A stretch of DNA of 64,000 bases from the NCBI GenBank assembly GCA_050945135.1, contig JBMNSJ010000002.1, forward strand, positions 19,742-83,741. Reading direction: 5' to 3'. Each line of letters starts with the position of its first letter. The stretch's first letter is position 1. Of this stretch, positions 9,594 to 19,031 are shown in pieces. The stretch is from WRIS01 sp050945135. Lineage in GTDB: Bacteria > Actinomycetota > Coriobacteriia > Coriobacteriales > Eggerthellaceae. The notes under the pieces are model-generated. The model had not been told where the DNA came from and searched no databases. It saw only the letters and a program-made list of their open reading frames with translations. Position numbers and translations under genes: made by a program.

Positions 9594-9729
9594 GTCAGAT
9601 TGAACGTTTTGTGGTTGCTTCACTGCCTGTGTTCGACGCCTCATAGCAGGGGATGCCTTGCCATCAGGTATTTTGTGAACCTCAAATCTTGCGGCACCAA
9701 TCCGACAACCACAAAACGTTCAATCTGAC
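9594..9729. repeat. Inverted repeat B, perfect 24-bp arms
   Basis: Bases 9594-9617 are the exact reverse complement of 9706-9729 (outer end GTCAGATTGAAC, inner part GTTTTGTGGTTG). The arms enclose 88 bp. The size resembles a small palindromic or miniature mobile element, but no target-site duplication is evident. Confidence 0.85.
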
Positions 9730-9790
9730 ATGAATTATTGGAGCGGCGGGCATAACCTTGGATGAGCAAACCCTCTCAGGGAGTTCTTTG

Positions 9791-9918
9791 TGCGACCGCT
9801 GACTCAGTCAGGCAAACACGTGCACAATCACTGATACAGTCAAGCGAGCCCACGCGCAACCGCTGACGCAGCCATGCAAGCACACGCACGATCACTGATA
9901 CGGACAAACAAACATGCG
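9791..9918. repeat. 64-bp tandem repeat, two diverged copies
   Basis: Units 9791-9854 and 9855-9918 align without gaps at an offset of 64 bp. Shared blocks include ACCGCTGAC and ATCACTGATAC. The second unit's GACGCAGCC (9865-9873) also recurs inverted as GGCTGCGTC (9922-9930). Confidence 0.75.
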
Positions 9919-9974
9919 CCCGGCTGCGTCATTTGCTCATTAAGTGAAATGCGAGGGTTTGAAAGCTGCTCTAA

Positions 9975-10751
<777 letters not shown>

Positions 10752-10754
10752 GCA

Positions 10755-10783
10755 AAGACAAGAACCTGCGCGCACGGTACAAT
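10755..10783 (+). promoter_or_regulatory. Candidate frr promoter
   Basis: AAGACA (10755-10760) and TACAAT (10778-10783) are 17 bp apart, in the gap between pyrH and frr. The -10 is preceded by GG, as in similar GTACAAT boxes upstream of uppS, fabH and ppx in this window. An internal promoter for the rest of the cluster is plausible. Confidence 0.4.
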
Positions 10784-10837
10784 GGGTGCGAACAATACAG
10801 CTTTTTGACTGCAACGGAAGGATGAAGGTGCAAGATC

Positions 10838-11395
10838 ATGGTTGATGAAGTAATGCTTGAGGCTGAGGAGCATATGCAAAAGGCGCTGACCAGGCTCAGT
10901 GAGAATTTCACGTCGGTACGTACCGGACGTGCAAATGCAATGATTCTCGATCGAATCAAGGTTGACTATTACGGAGTAATGACTCCTATTAACCAAATGG
11001 CTGCCGTGAAAACTCCCGATGCGCACATGCTTGTTATCGAGCCTTGGGATAAAAGCACACTTACGCCCATTGAGCAGGCCATTCAATCAAGCGATTTAGG
11101 TGTGACGCCCTCTAACGACGGCTCGGTTATCAGACTTCCGTTTCCTCAGCTCACAGAAGAAAGACGCCGCGAGCTCGTAAAGCAGTGCAAAAACTATGCA
11201 GAAGAATCTCGTGTTGCGGTTAGAAATGCTCGTCGTGATGCAAATAGCGCTATTGATAAGCTTAAGAAAGATTCAGAAATATCTGAAGACGATGCCAAGC
11301 GCGCTGAGGCAGAAGCTCAAAAACTCACCGATCGTTTTATCGCAGAAGTAGAAGAGGCTTTCAAGAAAAAAGAAGCAGAGGTCATGGAGATTTAG
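10838..11395 (+). CDS. frr: Ribosome recycling factor
   Basis: A 185-residue cytoplasmic factor that, with EF-G, splits post-termination ribosomes. The three-helix-bundle domain carries V-R-T-G-R-A-N-A (about residues 27-34), the small beta domain P-I-N-Q-M-A, and the family signature I-R-L-P-F-P-Q-L-T-E-E-R-R-R-E-L-V-K. Length is exactly that of the family. The start follows a GAAGGTG ribosome site. Confidence 0.96.
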   Translation: MVDEVMLEAEEHMQKALTRLSENFTSVRTGRANAMILDRIKVDYYGVMTPINQMAAVKTPDAHMLVIEPWDKSTLTPIEQAIQSSDLGVTPSNDGSVIRLPFPQLTEERRRELVKQCKNYAEESRVAVRNARRDANSAIDKLKKDSEISEDDAKRAEAEAQKLTDRFIAEVEEAFKKKEAEVMEI

Positions 11396-11461
11396 ACCTG
11401 CTTTCGCGGATGGATATACTGTTCGTGAGTACCGGTCTCAAGTCACGTACAATCACTGTTC

Positions 11462-12238
11462 ATGAATAAAGCACTTGAAGAAATATTCCCTAATCTTCCT
11501 GACGACATCAGTTTAGATGCGCTTGATGTCACGCGGATTCCTCAGCACCTCGCCATTATTATGGATGGAAATGGGCGATGGGCTAAGCAGCATGGAAAGA
11601 ATCGCCTCACCGGACATCATGCCGGAATCGAAGCGGTACGAGAAAGCATCAGATGCGCCTCCGATTTAGGAGTTCGCTACCTTACTATTTATTCCTTTTC
11701 TTCAGAAAACTGGAAGCGTCCCGTCGAAGAGGTTTCAGGTCTTATGAACCTTTTTGCAAAAACCATGCTCGCTGAAGTTGATGAATTGCATGAAGAGCAG
11801 GTGCGCGTAAAGACAATCGGCAACCTAGAAGCACTTCCGCAAAAGACACGTAAAGCTTTCGACAAGGCATGGGAGCTTACAAAAAATAACACTGGCATGA
11901 CCCTGGTGGTCGCAATTAATTATGGCGGCAGACAAGAGATAATTGAGGGAATGCAAGCCTTTTTGAGTGAAGCGCAGAAAGATATTGCAGCAGGACGAAG
12001 CCCAAAAGAGCTCGACGAACATAGCTTTTCAAACTATCTATATACTGCAGATATTCCTAATCCAGATATGGTTATTCGAACGAGCGGCGAGATGCGTCTT
12101 TCAAACTTTTTGTTATGGCAGGCTGCTTATGCAGAGTTCTACTGTACTGATGTTTTGTGGCCTGATTTTTGCCGTTACGATGTTCTTCGGGCGATCGTTG
12201 ATTTTCAAAAGCGCGATAGACGTTTTGGGGCGGTGTAG
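11462..12238 (+). CDS. uppS: Undecaprenyl diphosphate synthase (cis-prenyltransferase)
   Basis: Condenses isopentenyl units into the undecaprenyl carrier used for cell-wall precursors. The 258-residue protein shows I-M-D-G-N-G-R-W-A (catalytic Asp), T-I-Y-S-F-S-S-E-N-W-K-R-P, and near the end P-D-M-V-I-R-T-S-G-E-M-R-L-S-N-F-L-L-W-Q. No Shine-Dalgarno site is visible before the ATG, but TACAAT (11448-11453) lies 8 bp upstream, which would suit a leaderless transcript (inference). cdsA starts 2 bp after the stop. Confidence 0.95.
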   Translation: MNKALEEIFPNLPDDISLDALDVTRIPQHLAIIMDGNGRWAKQHGKNRLTGHHAGIEAVRESIRCASDLGVRYLTIYSFSSENWKRPVEEVSGLMNLFAKTMLAEVDELHEEQVRVKTIGNLEALPQKTRKAFDKAWELTKNNTGMTLVVAINYGGRQEIIEGMQAFLSEAQKDIAAGRSPKELDEHSFSNYLYTADIPNPDMVIRTSGEMRLSNFLLWQAAYAEFYCTDVLWPDFCRYDVLRAIVDFQKRDRRFGAV

Positions 12239-12240
12239 AA

Positions 12241-13149
12241 ATGGCCGAGCAAAACAAGCAGAAAGAGCCGGGCAAGGTAAAGCAATTTGCGCTTGATAAA
12301 ACTCCGGAAAAGCTAAAAAACCCAAGCAATTTGCAGGTTCGTTTTCGCACGGGTGTTGTCTATATCACCATCACTATAGCTTGTGTTCTTGTGCACGATA
12401 TCACCACGGTGCTATTGCTGTCAGCTACGGCAGGTATTTGTGCTGGTGAGTTTTATTACATGCTGCGTTCAGATGCGAAACTACCAAACGAAATGCTTGG
12501 TATTATTGCGGCAATACTCTATCCCATTAGCGTGTGGCTTCTTGGGCTTGTGGGGGCTTTGCTTGTTACGGTTCTTCTCGCACTAGCTCTTATCGTGTGG
12601 TACGTGTTTTGGATGCGTGCGCGCATTGCCGATGTTGGGGTAAGCCTTTTTGGTGCGGTATATACCGGTCTGCTTATTTCAGGATTTATGATTATTCGAA
12701 CCTCGGAATCCTTGGAGTTTCCCTGGGATGGCATACTTGTGCTCGCTATCTTTCTTGGCGTGTGGGCCAACGATGTGTTCGCCTATCTCATTGGCAGTAA
12801 ATTCGGGAAGCACAAGCTTGCTCCGAGAACCTCTCCTAAAAAGAGCTGGGAAGGCTTCATTGCTGGGCTCATTGCCTCAATGCTTGTTTGGGTAGGAATA
12901 TCCTATATCCCTGGCGTCAACATGGACATTGTTCAGGCGTTCGTTTTTGGTCTCGTGTGTGGTCTGATGGGAGTTCTTGGCGATTTGGCTGAGAGCCGCA
13001 TTAAAAGAAATTCTGGCTTCAAGGATTCAGGCACTATCATGCCCGGGCATGGAGGCTTGCTCGATCGATGCGATTCGCTATTCCTTGTTGCGGTCACCGC
13101 GGCAGTCTTGTTGATTGTGGGAGGATGCATTCCCTATGCAGGCGTCTAA
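12241..13149 (+). CDS. cdsA: Phosphatidate cytidylyltransferase
   Basis: Integral membrane enzyme making CDP-diacylglycerol for phospholipids. It has 302 residues, a charged cytoplasmic N-terminal extension of about 35 residues, then multiple hydrophobic helices. The C-terminal family signature is present as S-R-I-K-R-N-S-G-F-K-D-S-G-T-I-M-P-G-H-G-G and continues with L-D-R-C-D-S; F-A-Y-L-I-G-S-K-F-G-K-H and S-P-K-K-S-W-E-G are also typical. It overlaps dxr by 14 bp, so translation is likely coupled. Confidence 0.95.
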   Translation: MAEQNKQKEPGKVKQFALDKTPEKLKNPSNLQVRFRTGVVYITITIACVLVHDITTVLLLSATAGICAGEFYYMLRSDAKLPNEMLGIIAAILYPISVWLLGLVGALLVTVLLALALIVWYVFWMRARIADVGVSLFGAVYTGLLISGFMIIRTSESLEFPWDGILVLAIFLGVWANDVFAYLIGSKFGKHKLAPRTSPKKSWEGFIAGLIASMLVWVGISYIPGVNMDIVQAFVFGLVCGLMGVLGDLAESRIKRNSGFKDSGTIMPGHGGLLDRCDSLFLVAVTAAVLLIVGGCIPYAGV

Positions 13150-14341
13150 AAAGCGGGTCGCAGTACTTGGTTCTTCGGGTTCAATTGGCACGCAAACACT
13201 CGATGTTATTTCTCGTCACGCCGATAAGCTCGAACTGGTAGCCCTGGCGCTCAACTCTCAGGTTGGCATACTCGAGCAGCAAGCGCGACAATTTGGGGTA
13301 GGGCATGTCGCTCTTGGCGCATCTCATCTAGAAAACGATCCTTGCGTAGATGGTCTGCGCAATCATATAGATACCTGCGCGCGTGAAGGACTTGTTCAAA
13401 ACCCTCATATAGGTTTTGGTTTTGATGCAGTCGAAGATTTAGTTCGTCTTCCCGAGGTCGATATTGTTGTCAATGCGGTGGTGGGAGCTGCCGGCTTGCG
13501 CCTGAGCTATGAAGCACTTAAGGCGGGAAAGCAACTCGGACTAGCCAACAAAGAATCCCTTGTTGTCGGGGGCGATCTTATCATGCCGCTAGCAACGCAC
13601 GACACTTTGCTGCCAATCGATTCAGAACATGGCGCTATTTATCAGTGCCTTCTTGGTGAGAATCCAGACGAAGTAGAAGCCTTATGGGTTACTGCATCAG
13701 GTGGGCCATTCAGGGGTCGCACGCGTGATGGGCTAAAAAACATCACACCCGAACAAGCATTGGCGCACCCTACCTGGAATATGGGAGCAAAGATTAGCAT
13801 CGATTCAGCCACCTTGATGAACAAGGGGCTTGAGGTTATCGAAGCTCACCATCTTTTCTCGATGCCCTATGACCGCATTAAGGTTTTAGTGCAACCGCAA
13901 AGTGCTATTCATTCGATGGTTGAGTTTAAGGATGGTAGCGTCAAAGCTCACTTGGGTACAACCGATATGCGTATCCCAATTCAGTTTGCATTGTCTTATC
14001 CTGACAGGTGGAGCGCGCTAGTAAAGAATTTGGATTTTCGCAGCCTAGGCTCACTCGAGTTTGACGCTCCCGATACTAAAACCTTTGCCTGTCTTGCTCT
14101 GGCGCAAGAGGCGGGGAAATGCGGGCAAACAATGCCGTGCGTAATGAATGCAGCAAACGAAATAGCGGTAGCAAGCTTTTTGAGCTCCGAATGTGCTTTC
14201 TTGCAGATTGCATCGTGTGTTGAGGCAGTTATGAACCTCCACATAGCTCAGCGTGTCGAGAGTCTTGATCAGCTTGAGGAAGTTGATTTTTGGGCACGTA
14301 CGCAGGCGCAAGCCTATTTGAAGGAGCATGCGTGGACGTAG
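13136..14341 (+). CDS. dxr: 1-deoxy-D-xylulose-5-phosphate reductoisomerase
   Basis: Second step of the MEP isoprenoid pathway, giving 2-C-methylerythritol 4-phosphate with NADPH. The 401-residue product has an N-terminal Rossmann motif L-G-S-S-G-S-I-G-T-Q-T-L, then A-N-K-E-S-L-V-V-G, P-I-D-S-E-H and A-S-G-G-P-F-R, and the metal/substrate motif M-G-x-K-I-S-I-D-S-A-T-L-M-N-K-G-L-E. ATG 13136 was preferred over 13115 because it gives the family N-terminus and follows GGGAGG. The rseP-like gene overlaps the 3' end by 10 bp. With ispG 1 kb downstream this places two MEP genes in one operon. Confidence 0.95.
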   Translation: MQASKKRVAVLGSSGSIGTQTLDVISRHADKLELVALALNSQVGILEQQARQFGVGHVALGASHLENDPCVDGLRNHIDTCAREGLVQNPHIGFGFDAVEDLVRLPEVDIVVNAVVGAAGLRLSYEALKAGKQLGLANKESLVVGGDLIMPLATHDTLLPIDSEHGAIYQCLLGENPDEVEALWVTASGGPFRGRTRDGLKNITPEQALAHPTWNMGAKISIDSATLMNKGLEVIEAHHLFSMPYDRIKVLVQPQSAIHSMVEFKDGSVKAHLGTTDMRIPIQFALSYPDRWSALVKNLDFRSLGSLEFDAPDTKTFACLALAQEAGKCGQTMPCVMNAANEIAVASFLSSECAFLQIASCVEAVMNLHIAQRVESLDQLEEVDFWARTQAQAYLKEHAWT

Positions 14342-15390
14342 TAATGATGATTCTCTACACTGCCGTCGTGCTCGGGGTGCTTGTGTTCGTTCATGAGGGA
14401 GGGCATTATCTCGCAGCGCGGGCCTTTGGCGTGCGTGTTACCGAGTTTATGCTAGGTCTGCCGGGGCCGAGTGTTGGGTTCACCTGGAAGGGCACGCGCT
14501 TTGGCGTAACGGCAGTTCCCTTGGGTGGTTATGCGCGAATCTGCGGTATGGGATCTGGTGAGCAAAGTCCTTATCTAAAGCAGGTAATAAAGCTCGTGTT
14601 TGAGCGAGGAACAGTTACGATGGAAGAGGTGGCTCGCGCACTCGAGATTAGTGACGACGACGCTTATAACGCACTCGAAGAACTTGCCGAGTGGGGAACC
14701 ATCGCAGGTCCTAGCAGGAAAGACAAAATTAATATCTATCGCACGCTTGAAGTAAAAGGCGTTCATGAGCTGGGTACTCCTCAAGAGATTGATGATTTGG
14801 ACGCTTTTTATGAAGCGGAATACGCGCAGCAGTACCGCGCTATCCCGTTTTGGAAACGCTCCATCATCCTGCTTGCGGGCGTGGCAGTAAACCTGCTCTT
14901 TGCGATTCTGCTATTCATCCTTATCTATTCAGTCATCGGATTCGATGCCACCCATCCTCAAACAGGTGAGCTTGTTCATGTTACCGTTGATCCTCTGCGA
15001 GCTATTGGGGCAGGTTTTAACTATATTGGCATGGTAATAACGGCTGTCATCGGGCTTTTTAATCCTGCTACGGCAGCACAGACTATCTCTGACTCAGCTT
15101 CGATTGTTGGTATTGCAGCTAGGTCGAAAGATGCTGCTGATGCTGGCTTTGTAAACTTTCTTTTCTTTGTGGCGATGATTTCGGTTTCTCTTGGCATCAT
15201 GAATCTTTTGCCGGTTCCGCCGCTGGATGGCGGGCGCTTTGTCGTTGAAGTATTCCAAAAAATTACGCGCAAACCGGTTACGCAAAGAATCATGAATGCC
15301 TTAAGTGTTATAGGCTTCTTGCTCATTATGGCCTTATTCGTGGTGATGGTGGGGCAAGACATTCAGCGCTTCGTATTCGGAAATTGGTAA
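14332..15390 (+). CDS. Site-2 (RseP/SpoIVFB-like) membrane metalloprotease with a winged-helix-like insert
   Basis: An intramembrane zinc protease of about 352 residues. H21-E-G-G-H25 in the first membrane helix and the distal metal motif N291-L-L-P-V-P-P-L-D-G-G301 form the active site, and F-W-K-R-S-I-I-L-L-A-G-V-A-V-N-L marks the next helix. Unlike RseP, no PDZ domain follows that helix. Instead residues about 77-165, between the N-terminal beta-hairpin (P-L-G-G-Y-A-R-I-C-G-M) and the second core helix, contain a charged segment that reads as a winged helix (T-M-E-E-V-A-R-A-L ... A-L-E-E-L-A-E-W-G-T-I). GTG 14332 is the start because AAGGAG sits 6 bp upstream; it overlaps dxr. Substrate unknown. 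Confidence 0.88.
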   Translation: MDVVMMILYTAVVLGVLVFVHEGGHYLAARAFGVRVTEFMLGLPGPSVGFTWKGTRFGVTAVPLGGYARICGMGSGEQSPYLKQVIKLVFERGTVTMEEVARALEISDDDAYNALEELAEWGTIAGPSRKDKINIYRTLEVKGVHELGTPQEIDDLDAFYEAEYAQQYRAIPFWKRSIILLAGVAVNLLFAILLFILIYSVIGFDATHPQTGELVHVTVDPLRAIGAGFNYIGMVITAVIGLFNPATAAQTISDSASIVGIAARSKDAADAGFVNFLFFVAMISVSLGIMNLLPVPPLDGGRFVVEVFQKITRKPVTQRIMNALSVIGFLLIMALFVVMVGQDIQRFVFGNW

Positions 15391-15394
15391 CAGC

Positions 15395-16459
15395 ATGGGA
15401 GAACTACGTCCAAATCAGCAAACACGTAGGGTGATGGTAGGTTCAATACCTCTCGGTGGTGGTGCTCCCTGCGCCGTGCAATCAATGCTTAATCAGCCAT
15501 TGTCCAATGTAGAAGCAAACCTAAATCAAATCCGCGAGCTAGCAGAGGCGGGGTGCGAGATTATTCGTGTGGCTATTCCTCACGAATCTGATATCAGAAG
15601 TTTTGAGGCAATCTGTAAGCAATCTCCTTTGCCGGTTGTGGCAGACATTCATTTCGATGCAAAAATCGCCGTTGAAGCAGCCTATGCAGGGGCAGCAAAG
15701 CTACGAATAAACCCAGGTAATGTTGGGGGTCTCGAAAAAACCGATGCGATTATTGATGCTGCAGGCGAAATGGGAATACCTATCCGTATTGGCGTTAACG
15801 CTGGTTCGCTCGAGAAAAGCATTATGGCGCAAAGCGATTTGAGCCTTGCGCAAAAACTCTGTGTATCAGCTGTGCAGTGTGTGCAGTATTTCCAGAGCCG
15901 AAACTTTAATGACGTTGTCATTTCCGCTAAAGCGCATGATGTCATGACAACAGTTAAGGCGTATCGGCTGCTTTCTCAAGAACTTCCCACGGTGCCTCTT
16001 CATATTGGAATCACCGAAGCAGGTACTCTTTTTCAGGGGCTGATAAAATCTGCTTTAGGGCTTGGAATTTTGTTGGAAGAAGGAATTGGAGATACTCTAC
16101 GTATTTCTTTGACCGATGATCCCATGCAAGAGATTCGTGCCTGTTGGACACTTTTGAGCGCATTGGATTTGCGCAGACGCTTTCCAGAGATTATCAGTTG
16201 TCCAACCTGCGGACGCTGCCAGGTTGATTTAATTGCTCTAGCCAAGCAAGTGGAAGAGCGTGTGTCATCTCTTAATAAACCCTTAAAGATTGCGGTCATG
16301 GGTTGTGTAGTTAATGGTCCTGGTGAGGCAGCAGATGCAGATATTGGAGTAGCTTGCGGGGCTGGTTCCGGCGTACTTTTTGCACAAGGAGAAATCTTGC
16401 GCAAGGTTCCCGAGAGCGCTATTCTAGATGCTTTGATGGAAGAGATAGGAAAATTATGA
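15395..16459 (+). CDS. ispG: 4-hydroxy-3-methylbut-2-enyl-diphosphate synthase
   Basis: Penultimate MEP-pathway enzyme, a [4Fe-4S] protein that reduces ME-cPP to HMBPP. The 354-residue sequence has a TIM-barrel N-terminal part (V-Q-S-M, I-I-R-V-A-I-P, V-V-A-D-I-H-F-D, L-R-I-N-P-G-N-V-G) and a C-terminal cluster domain with S-C-P-T-C-G-R-C and the third ligand in M-G-C-V-V-N-G-P-G-E-A. It begins 4 bp after the protease gene and ends in an ATGA overlap with proS, so the cluster is clearly one transcription unit here. Confidence 0.96.
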   Translation: MGELRPNQQTRRVMVGSIPLGGGAPCAVQSMLNQPLSNVEANLNQIRELAEAGCEIIRVAIPHESDIRSFEAICKQSPLPVVADIHFDAKIAVEAAYAGAAKLRINPGNVGGLEKTDAIIDAAGEMGIPIRIGVNAGSLEKSIMAQSDLSLAQKLCVSAVQCVQYFQSRNFNDVVISAKAHDVMTTVKAYRLLSQELPTVPLHIGITEAGTLFQGLIKSALGLGILLEEGIGDTLRISLTDDPMQEIRACWTLLSALDLRRRFPEIISCPTCGRCQVDLIALAKQVEERVSSLNKPLKIAVMGCVVNGPGEAADADIGVACGAGSGVLFAQGEILRKVPESAILDALMEEIGKL

Positions 16460-18225
16460 GTGACGTCCTACGCATGAGCGAATTATACGCACCCACCTTA
16501 AAAGAAGATCCAGCCGATGCGGAAATTGCCAGTCATCGTTTATTACTGCGCGCAGGAATGATTCGAAAGACCGCTTCAGGCGTTTATGCTTTTTTGCCTC
16601 TTGGTTATCGAGTGCTTGCAAAGATTGAAAACATCATTCGTGAAGAGATGAACGCAATAGGCGCTCAAGAGATTATGATGCCCGCACTTCAGCCCTCTGA
16701 GCTATGGCACGAAAGTGGTCGATGGAACGATTATGGTCCTGAGCTCATGAGGCTCAAAGATCGCCACGACCGATCATTTTGCCTTGGGCCTACTCATGAG
16801 GAACTGGTCACTTCGCTGGTCAGTAATGAGCTGCGGTCTTATAAGGAACTTCCTTTGTCGCTGTATCAAATACAGGTAAAATTCCGCGACGAAATTAGGC
16901 CACGTTTTGGTTTATTGCGTACGCGCGAATTCATCATGAAAGATGCTTACAGTTTTAACGAAAATGCAGAATCGCTGCAAAAAACCTATGACGACATGAG
17001 TAAAGCCTACGGAAATATCTGTGATCGACTGGGGCTTGAATGGCGTGCAGTTGAGGCAGACTCGGGACAAATTGGCGGCAAGGTTACCCGTGAGTATATG
17101 GCGCTTGCTGAAGCTGGCGAGGCCGAACTGGTTTATTGCGAGTGCGGCTATGCTGCAAACACAGAAGTGGGAGAAGGGCTCGCCGCTCCAAGCGAATACA
17201 CCGATGTAAACCAGATAGAAAAAATCGCAACGCCAAACGTTCATACTATTCCTGAACTGGCGCAATTCCTGAAGATTCCCGAGTCGTCAACAGTAAAGGC
17301 GATGGTAGGTAAAGCTAGTGATGGCAAGGTATATGCGCTCTTTATCCCGGGCGATCATGAGCTTAACGAGATTAAAGCAGAACGATTGGTTGAGGGCTTT
17401 GAACTTTTGGATGATGAAGAACTCGAAAAGATAGGCTTGCCTAAGGGCTCAATTGGTCCGGTTGGTCTTCCTGAGGGCGTAGAGATTATCGCCGCAAAGA
17501 GTCTGCAAGCAATTGAGCGATGGGTTGTGGGTGCCAATGAAGATGGCTTCCACTACGTGGGCGCAAAGAATGGCATCGATTTTAGCGTGGATGCTTGGGC
17601 GGATCTCGTTGTTGTTGAGCCGGGAGATCGCTGTCCGAAGTGCGGTGCAGTGCTTGAAGGAGCACGAGGTATCGAAGTTTCACAAGTGTTCCAGTTTGGT
17701 GACAAATACTCGCGAGCAATGAATGCAACCTTTATGGCAGAAGATGGCTCTGAGCAATTCTTCCAGATGGGTAGCTACGGAGTTGGTGTAACAAGGAGTC
17801 TCGCTGCGGTTGTCGAGCAGTATCACGATGAGCGCGGAATAATGTGGCCCATCAAAATAGCTCCTGCGCATATATGCGTTCTTTGTCTTGATCCAAAGGA
17901 TACGCTGGTCAATAATGCTGCAGAAGATCTTGCTAAAGACTTAAGCAACGCAGGATTCGAAGTGGTAATTGACGATCGCGATGAGCGTGCAGGTGTGAAA
18001 TTTGCAGATGCCGATTTAATCGGATGGCCAATTCAAGTTGTCGTTGGCAAGCGAGGCATGAAGGAAAACAAAGTAGAGATAAAGCGTCGCGCGCAAGGAA
18101 TCAAAAAAGAAGTGTCTTTTGATTCAGTAACCGAAATCATCGGCTATGCAAAGCGCACTCTTAAAGGAAATAGTTTTAGCTTTGGTGACTTTATCAACGA
18201 TAGCAGCATCATAGCTAAAGGCTAG
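16456..18225 (+). CDS. proS: Prolyl-tRNA synthetase, bacterial type with editing domain
   Basis: Charges tRNA-Pro. The 589-residue product is the long bacterial form: a class II core with motif 2 at V-K-F-R-D-E-I-R-P-R-F-G-L-L-R-T-R-E-F, an inserted editing (INS) domain about residues 220-400 between motifs 2 and 3, motif 3 at M-G-S-Y-G-V-G-V-T-R, and an anticodon-binding C-terminal domain (V-V-I-D-D-R-D-E-R-A-G-V-K-F-A-D-A). The ATG overlaps the ispG stop as ATGA. Its tRNA substrate, or one isoacceptor, is encoded at 63317-63393. Confidence 0.96.
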   Translation: MSDVLRMSELYAPTLKEDPADAEIASHRLLLRAGMIRKTASGVYAFLPLGYRVLAKIENIIREEMNAIGAQEIMMPALQPSELWHESGRWNDYGPELMRLKDRHDRSFCLGPTHEELVTSLVSNELRSYKELPLSLYQIQVKFRDEIRPRFGLLRTREFIMKDAYSFNENAESLQKTYDDMSKAYGNICDRLGLEWRAVEADSGQIGGKVTREYMALAEAGEAELVYCECGYAANTEVGEGLAAPSEYTDVNQIEKIATPNVHTIPELAQFLKIPESSTVKAMVGKASDGKVYALFIPGDHELNEIKAERLVEGFELLDDEELEKIGLPKGSIGPVGLPEGVEIIAAKSLQAIERWVVGANEDGFHYVGAKNGIDFSVDAWADLVVVEPGDRCPKCGAVLEGARGIEVSQVFQFGDKYSRAMNATFMAEDGSEQFFQMGSYGVGVTRSLAAVVEQYHDERGIMWPIKIAPAHICVLCLDPKDTLVNNAAEDLAKDLSNAGFEVVIDDRDERAGVKFADADLIGWPIQVVVGKRGMKENKVEIKRRAQGIKKEVSFDSVTEIIGYAKRTLKGNSFSFGDFINDSSIIAKG

Positions 18226-18232
18226 TAGCCAC

Positions 18233-18931
18233 ATGAGCGTTGGTAGCGAAGACCTATCCATGGCCAGGGGTTTCTCTGTCGATAATCCTGGAATTAAAGG
18301 AATACTTTTCGATTTAGATGGCACGCTCATTGATACCTACCAAACCATACTTCAGTCCTTGCAGTATGCTGTGCGCAAGGTTCTTCATACCGAAATACCA
18401 GCAAAAAGATTGATGAGCAAAGTTGGGCAACCGCTGGTAGACCAGGTAGCAGATTTTTGTGACACCGAGGAGCAATGCAATCAGGTCTTAGCAGTCTATC
18501 GAGCGCGTAATGCCGAAGTACACGACGAGCTTACCCGGGGTTTTCCTGGATGCGCCGAGGCACTGGATTCTCTTTTGGAGAAGGGTTTTGTGCTGGGGGT
18601 AGTTACTTCAAAGATGCATCGTCCCGCAGAAGATGGCCTAAAACTTTTCAACCTCCAAGATAAGGTGAGTTGCTTGGTTGGTGCAGATGATTGCGAACAT
18701 CACAAACCTCATCCGGAACCCGTGTGCCGTGGAGCGGCTTTGTTGGGGCTTAAGCCCGAGGAATGCGTTTATGTCGGCGATAGTCCCTTTGACATACAAT
18801 CGGGAAATGCTGCGGGCGCAATTACTCTTGCGGCATTGTGGGGGATGTTTACGGCGGAAGAACTTCAGGCGCAAAACCCCACATACCAATCCTCTTCAAT
18901 CACTAAATGCGCTGAATTTCTTCGCTCGTAA
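18233..18931 (+). CDS. HAD-superfamily phosphatase (PpaX/Gph-like)
   Basis: A 232-residue haloacid-dehalogenase hydrolase. Motif I is F-D-L-D-G-T-L-I-D-T (nucleophile the first Asp), motif II V-T-S-K, motif III lysine in H-H-K-P-H-P-E-P, and motif IV V-G-D-S-P-F-D-I-Q-S-G. The helical cap between motifs I and II places it with phosphoglycolate phosphatase and pyrophosphatase PpaX; the exact substrate cannot be told. The start follows proS by 7 bp with only a weak RBS; the first 20 residues precede the conserved core, and ATG 18260 is a possible alternative. Confidence 0.87.
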   Translation: MSVGSEDLSMARGFSVDNPGIKGILFDLDGTLIDTYQTILQSLQYAVRKVLHTEIPAKRLMSKVGQPLVDQVADFCDTEEQCNQVLAVYRARNAEVHDELTRGFPGCAEALDSLLEKGFVLGVVTSKMHRPAEDGLKLFNLQDKVSCLVGADDCEHHKPHPEPVCRGAALLGLKPEECVYVGDSPFDIQSGNAAGAITLAALWGMFTAEELQAQNPTYQSSSITKCAEFLRS

Positions 18932-19031
18932 ACCTGAAAGTAGCCTTACGGTAACCTGATTGGTGTCTTGGCAGGTTTTAAGATACTATCGTGGTGTATG
19001 GGTGATGTCCTGGGTGGGAGGCACGTAAGAA

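Noticed and set aside
9399..9728. 109-codon frame on + strand and smaller minus frames at 9326-9644
   Set aside because: No RBS, no family resemblance, low-complexity composition, and they run through the 24-bp inverted repeat; more likely chance frames.
9791..9918. CRISPR array
   Set aside because: Only two adjoining diverged 64-bp units, no constant repeat with unique spacers, no cas genes in the window.
18953..18978. Terminator after the HAD gene
   Set aside because: Six-bp AACCTG/CAGGTT stem with a large loop and a short T run; too weak to call.
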